From assembly GCA_943787295.1 (NCBI GenBank), contig CALSLW010000002.1:276189-340188 (forward strand): 64,000 nucleotides of DNA, written 5' to 3'. Under the pieces are notes generated by a model. That model worked only from the letters and a program-made list of their open reading frames with translations, made no database searches and was not told where the DNA came from. Source of the stretch: an uncultured Flavobacteriaceae bacterium. Lineage in GTDB: Bacteria > Bacteroidota > Bacteroidia > Flavobacteriales > Flavobacteriaceae. Each line of letters starts with the position of its first letter. The first letter of the stretch is position 1. Below, one piece after another: positions 61,083-64,000 of this stretch. Both the position numbers and the translations under genes were made by a program.

Positions 61083-61742
61083 ATGGAAGAATGGGTATTA
61101 ATTCCTACGGGAAAATCTAATTGGATGACCTATGTTTTGATGGTTAACTTTTTGCTATTGGTGTTTTGCAAATGGCGCTATCAACAACAGTTTTTTTCTT
61201 TTATCCGCATCATTGACACCCCACTCTACTTTAGCAGTTATGGCGATAAACCGTTATATCTGCAAGGTTTTATTATACTATCGGTGCTGTTCTCTTTAGT
61301 TAATGTAAGCCTTTTTATCTGCTTTTATCTTTCAGAAAATGCAATTTTAGCTTTAAATTTCAACCTTTTTGCATTGGTTTTCTTAGGGATTAGTGTAATT
61401 GTTATTTTGCGACAGTTCGCACTCCTACTCCTGAGTTATTTTTTTGAACTACAACATTTCATTAATCAATATCAATTTAGGACAACCACCTACCTTTTTC
61501 GCTTGACTATTCTAATGTTCATAGGGGTTGTCCTTTACTACTATACATTTGACCTCTCTCCGCTATTTTTCAATGCATTGGTACTAATTTGCAGTGTCTT
61601 ATATGTTTTATACCACTTAATGGTTGTTAAACAATTGTTTGCCACGGTTAAACAAGGTGGCTTATATTTTATTTTGTATCTTTGCACTCTCAAATTGAGT
61701 CCCTGGATTCTATTGATCAATGGATTAAAACTGACCTTATGA
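61083..61742 (+). CDS. DUF4271 membrane protein
   Basis: A 219-residue integral membrane protein with about six helices of the DUF4271 family, found only in Bacteroidota and linked to hemD in many genomes. The early segment KSNWMTYVLMVNFLLLVFCKW and the central FELQHFINQYQFRTTTYLFRL fit the family. Function unknown. Its TGA overlaps the hemD ATG (ATGA). Confidence 0.88.
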   Translation: MEEWVLIPTGKSNWMTYVLMVNFLLLVFCKWRYQQQFFSFIRIIDTPLYFSSYGDKPLYLQGFIILSVLFSLVNVSLFICFYLSENAILALNFNLFALVFLGISVIVILRQFALLLLSYFFELQHFINQYQFRTTTYLFRLTILMFIGVVLYYYTFDLSPLFFNALVLICSVLYVLYHLMVVKQLFATVKQGGLYFILYLCTLKLSPWILLINGLKLTL

Positions 61743-62488
61743 GTACTATGAAAGTAAAGACAATATTGGTTTCGCAGCCAGAACCTAGCAGCGAAAACTC
61801 TCCCTACACTAGGCTTAAAGAAAAACACAATTTAACCATTGATTTTCGCCCTTTTATCCACGTTGAAGGAGTTGATTCAAAAGAGGTTAGACAACAAAAA
61901 ATCGATTTCAAAGATTTTGATTCAGTTATTCTTACCAGTAGAAATTCTGTTGATCACTATTTTCGTTTAGCTGAAGAAATGAGATTCAAAGTGCCAGATA
62001 GCACAAAATATTTTTGTCAATCTGAAGCAGTGGCCTATTACCTTCAAAAATATGTTGTTTATCGCAAGCGTAAAATTTATGTAGGGGAAAGAAGCCTAAT
62101 GGATCTTGAAGCCATGTTTAAAAAGTTTAAAGATGATCGTTTTCTTTTACCCTCTTCAGATATTTTAAAACCGGTTATTCCTAACTTTTTAGACAGTATA
62201 GAAATCAGCTGGAAGCGCGCACAAATGTATAAGACAGTAGTGAGTGACCTTTCTGATTTAAGGGATGTTTATTACGACATTTTAGTGTTCTTTAGCCCTT
62301 CTGGGATTGAATCATTATTCAAAAACTTTCCAGACTTTGAACAAAATGCCACGCGTATTGCGGTTTACGGAAACACTACCGTAAAAGCAGCCGATAATGC
62401 GAATCTTCGCGTCGACATTAAAGCGCCTACTGAAGAAACCCCCTCTATGACCATGGCCATTGAGAAATACATCAAAGAGTTAGCTTAA
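61739..62488 (+). CDS. hemD: Uroporphyrinogen-III synthase
   Basis: 249 residues from the ATG at 61739 that overlaps the DUF4271 stop; another ATG three codons later would also serve. The protein has the two-lobed HemD pattern: KTILVSQPEPSSENSPYTRL, FDSVILTSRNSVDHYF, YVGERSLMDL, and the C-terminal VFFSPSGIESLF and AVYGNTTVKAAD. It closes the tetrapyrrole ring in heme synthesis. The stop overlaps the convergent DUF423 stop in TTAA. Confidence 0.92.
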   Translation: MSTMKVKTILVSQPEPSSENSPYTRLKEKHNLTIDFRPFIHVEGVDSKEVRQQKIDFKDFDSVILTSRNSVDHYFRLAEEMRFKVPDSTKYFCQSEAVAYYLQKYVVYRKRKIYVGERSLMDLEAMFKKFKDDRFLLPSSDILKPVIPNFLDSIEISWKRAQMYKTVVSDLSDLRDVYYDILVFFSPSGIESLFKNFPDFEQNATRIAVYGNTTVKAADNANLRVDIKAPTEETPSMTMAIEKYIKELA

Positions 62489-62877
62489 GCTAGCATCATT
62501 TTCCCGAGTAACACGCTTAAATAAGCCCACGCTCCTAAAAGGAGTAATCCACCTATGGGGGTAATTGGCCCTAAAAAGCTGACACTTAAACCGTGAATAG
62601 CTCTAGTAGAAAGCAATAAAATACTTCCTGAAAATAAAAACACCCCTAAGACAAGTAAGAATGCGATGCGCTCTTTCTTTACTTCTTCAACAAAGGGCAA
62701 TGCACTTAGAAACAATAAAGCAAGCCCGTGAAAAAGCATATAACGAATCGAAATCATATAGCTTTGTAAAGAGTCTTGAGTAATTTTACCTTCGAGGGCA
62801 TGACTGCCCAAAGCTCCTAGAGCCACCCCTAAAAACATAAACACACTCCCAAATAAGGCTGCAGTAAATAATTTCAT
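62485..62877 (-). CDS. DUF423 membrane protein
   Basis: 130 residues from the ATG at 62877 (MKLFTAALFGSVFMFLGVALGALGSHAL), with four transmembrane helices and the family's GALGSHALEGK and FSGSILLL motifs. The family is widespread and of unknown function. A TATATTTG -7 box (62893-62900) lies upstream. Confidence 0.92.
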   Translation of the reverse strand: MKLFTAALFGSVFMFLGVALGALGSHALEGKITQDSLQSYMISIRYMLFHGLALLFLSALPFVEEVKKERIAFLLVLGVFLFSGSILLLSTRAIHGLSVSFLGPITPIGGLLLLGAWAYLSVLLGKMMLA

Positions 62878-62892
62878 TGAATCTATTTTATA

Positions 62893-62900
62893 CAAATATA
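62893..62900 (-). promoter_or_regulatory. -7 box of the DUF423 gene
   Basis: TATATTTG, a full TAnnTTTG match, 15 bp before the start at 62877; no TTG at the expected -33 position. Confidence 0.42.
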
Positions 62901-62948
62901 GGGGAATAGATTACAGTATAAAAAAATTAATAAAATCAACTAATTTTA

Positions 62949-62956
62949 TATTTTTG
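62949..62956 (+). promoter_or_regulatory. -7 box of the Lrp-type regulator gene
   Basis: TATTTTTG, a full TAnnTTTG match, 20 bp before the ATG at 62977; no TTG at the expected -33 position. Confidence 0.42.
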
Positions 62957-62976
62957 CTGTAAATCATCAAGAATAA

Positions 62977-63444
62977 ATGAAAAATAACGAGATAATTCAA
63001 ATCGACGGAATTGACAAAATCTTACTCAACGAATTGATGAAAGACGCTAGAATATCGATCAACTTATTGTCAAAACAAGTAGGAATTTCTGGTGCTGCGG
63101 TCCATCAACGTTTAAAAAAGCTAGAGAAATCTGGATTGATTCAAGGTTCTCAAATCACCATCAACCCAAAAAGATTAGGCTACACCACTCTCGCTTTTGT
63201 TGGAATTTATCTCGATAAAGCCATGAGTAATACTTCCGCGGTAGCGCAATTAAAAAAAATCAATGAGGTCTTAGAATGCCATTACACTACAGGTGACTGG
63301 AGTGTTCTTGTCAAAATTTTATGTAAAGACAACGAGCACTTAATGAACCTCTTAAACAATCAAATTCAGAAGATAGAAGGCATTTCCAGAACCGAAACTT
63401 TTATCTCTTTGGATCAACAAATCGCTCGACAAATCAAAGTCTAA
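62977..63444 (+). CDS. Lrp/AsnC-family transcriptional regulator
   Basis: A 155-residue regulator: N-terminal winged HTH (IDKILLNELMKDARISINLLSKQVGISGAAVHQRLKKLE in order, about 8-60) and a C-terminal RAM/AsnC ligand-binding domain with AFVGIYLDKA and HYTTGDWSVLVKI. Lrp proteins sense amino acids and form octamers. The ligand and targets are unknown; alanine dehydrogenase genes are classic targets in other bacteria, but ald here is 47 kb away. Stop overlaps the convergent protease stop. Confidence 0.94.
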   Translation: MKNNEIIQIDGIDKILLNELMKDARISINLLSKQVGISGAAVHQRLKKLEKSGLIQGSQITINPKRLGYTTLAFVGIYLDKAMSNTSAVAQLKKINEVLECHYTTGDWSVLVKILCKDNEHLMNLLNNQIQKIEGISRTETFISLDQQIARQIKV

Positions 63445-64000
63445 TCGCGGCTGTTCCCCATCACACGCAACACAAAATACATTAGAGTCGCAAGCGATCC
63501 TAATGCAGCAACTACATAAGTTCTTGCCGCCCATTTTAAAGCGTCTTCTGCACCAGCTAATTCTTGCTGGCTAACCATATTTTTACGCTTTAGCCATGCA
63601 ATTGCTCGATTACTAGCATCGTATTCTACTGGCAGGGTAATAAAGCTAAACAAGGTTCCCATCCCAAATAGAACAACTCCTACCATGGCGATCGTCTGGC
63701 CAAAGGCGGTGCCCTGTGCCATAAAAAGCCCCACAAAAATCATATACATAGAAAAGTTTGATGCCACACTCACCATAGGAACTAAAGTAGAGCGCATTTG
63801 CAACCACTCATAGCCAATATTGTGCTGTACAGCATGTCCACATTCATGAGCGGCAACTGCAGCAGCAGATGCATTGCGCTGGGAATACACCCCCTCACTT
63901 AGATTAACGGTCTTCGTTTTTGGGTTGTAATGATCGGTTAACATCCCAGGCGTTGAAACAACTTTTACATCGCGTATCCCGTGGTCAGTCAGCATTTGCT
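63441..64000 (-). CDS. YugP-family zinc metallopeptidase, N-terminus beyond window
   Basis: The gene leaves the right edge; the frame is open through base 63998, and about 40-45 residues (a transmembrane helix and the basic segment after it) should lie outside. The visible part has GIRDVKVVSTPGMLTDHYNPKTKTVNLS in order, the zinc motif AAHECGHAVQH (HExxH) and three C-terminal transmembrane segments. The YugP family consists of membrane zinc proteases of unknown substrate. Confidence 0.92.
   Translation of the reverse strand, partial: QMLTDHGIRDVKVVSTPGMLTDHYNPKTKTVNLSEGVYSQRNASAAAVAAHECGHAVQHNIGYEWLQMRSTLVPMVSVASNFSMYMIFVGLFMAQGTAFGQTIAMVGVVLFGMGTLFSFITLPVEYDASNRAIAWLKRKNMVSQQELAGAEDALKWAARTYVVAALGSLATLMYFVLRVMGNSRD

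Noticed and set aside
1..64000. Mobile elements, CRISPR arrays, prophage or integrated islands
   Set aside because: No transposase, integrase, long terminal repeats, spaced direct repeats or attachment duplications at either tRNA; all large frames match chromosomal families.

Overview
The window is a gene-dense, AT-rich chromosomal segment from a member of Bacteroidota, almost certainly class Flavobacteriia and probably a marine Flavobacteriaceae. The evidence is the gliding/type IX secretion genes gldJ and porV, lineage-typical families (DUF4296, DUF4271, DUF6702, GldJ, Bacteroidota-type dihydroorotase), the mevalonate pathway in place of the MEP pathway, Bacteroidota-type -33 TTG / -7 TAnnTTTG promoters, and little Shine-Dalgarno use. 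I see no insertion sequence, prophage, integrase, CRISPR array or rRNA. Two tRNA genes (Val-GAC, Gly-TCC) are present. No gene-free stretch exceeds about 300 bases.

Layout. 1-2.1 kb: end of a FabH-like ketoacyl synthase, then an MlaE/MlaF lipid-transport pair. 2.1-7.1 kb (minus): GDP-mannose pyrophosphorylase, SprT-like protease, short-chain dehydrogenase, and pyruvate dehydrogenase E2 and E1-alpha. 7.2-11.6 kb: porV and gldJ divergently arranged, then murF. 11.6-15.8 kb: a large sortilin-type beta-propeller protein, a small exported ankyrin-like protein, a Kazal-like lipoprotein and tRNA-Val. 16-24 kb: alanine dehydrogenase, an FAD oxidase, a thrombospondin-3 lipoprotein, aconitase, flavin reductase, O-methyltransferase, tatA. 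24-31.5 kb: an M1 peptidase operon with DUF6702 and two carboxypeptidase-regulatory-domain proteins, tRNA-Gly, GNAT, M15 peptidase and a LytTR two-component pair.

31.6-45 kb is the most distinctive region. It holds an arsenosugar biosynthesis cluster: CMD-type protein, ArsS radical SAM enzyme, DUF2064 glycosyltransferase, purine nucleoside phosphorylase, ArsM arsenite methyltransferase, DUF547 protein and a TIGR04283 glycosyltransferase. It is flanked by a GH113-like hydrolase/SRPBCC group. It continues into an overlapping FAD oxidoreductase / membrane 4Fe-4S pair and three membrane-linked glycosyltransferases, which may extend the pathway to a glycosylated or lipid-linked product (inference).

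45-64 kb is housekeeping: pseudouridine synthase, UbiA prenyltransferase, mevalonate kinase and mevalonate-diphosphate decarboxylase, TspO, GlpQ, ferredoxin/NifU/Mrp Fe-S genes, an alkyltransferase-like protein, TrmB, a PhoR/PhoB-like pair, LuxE-like synthetase, TyrS, dihydroorotase, polyprenol-phosphate mannose synthase, HemD, DUF423, an Lrp regulator and a truncated YugP-like zinc protease.

Genes are packed so tightly that 11 of 12 convergent pairs touch or overlap. The single exception (tspO/glpQ, 210 bp) contains a structured, terminator-ended element that I propose as a small RNA.
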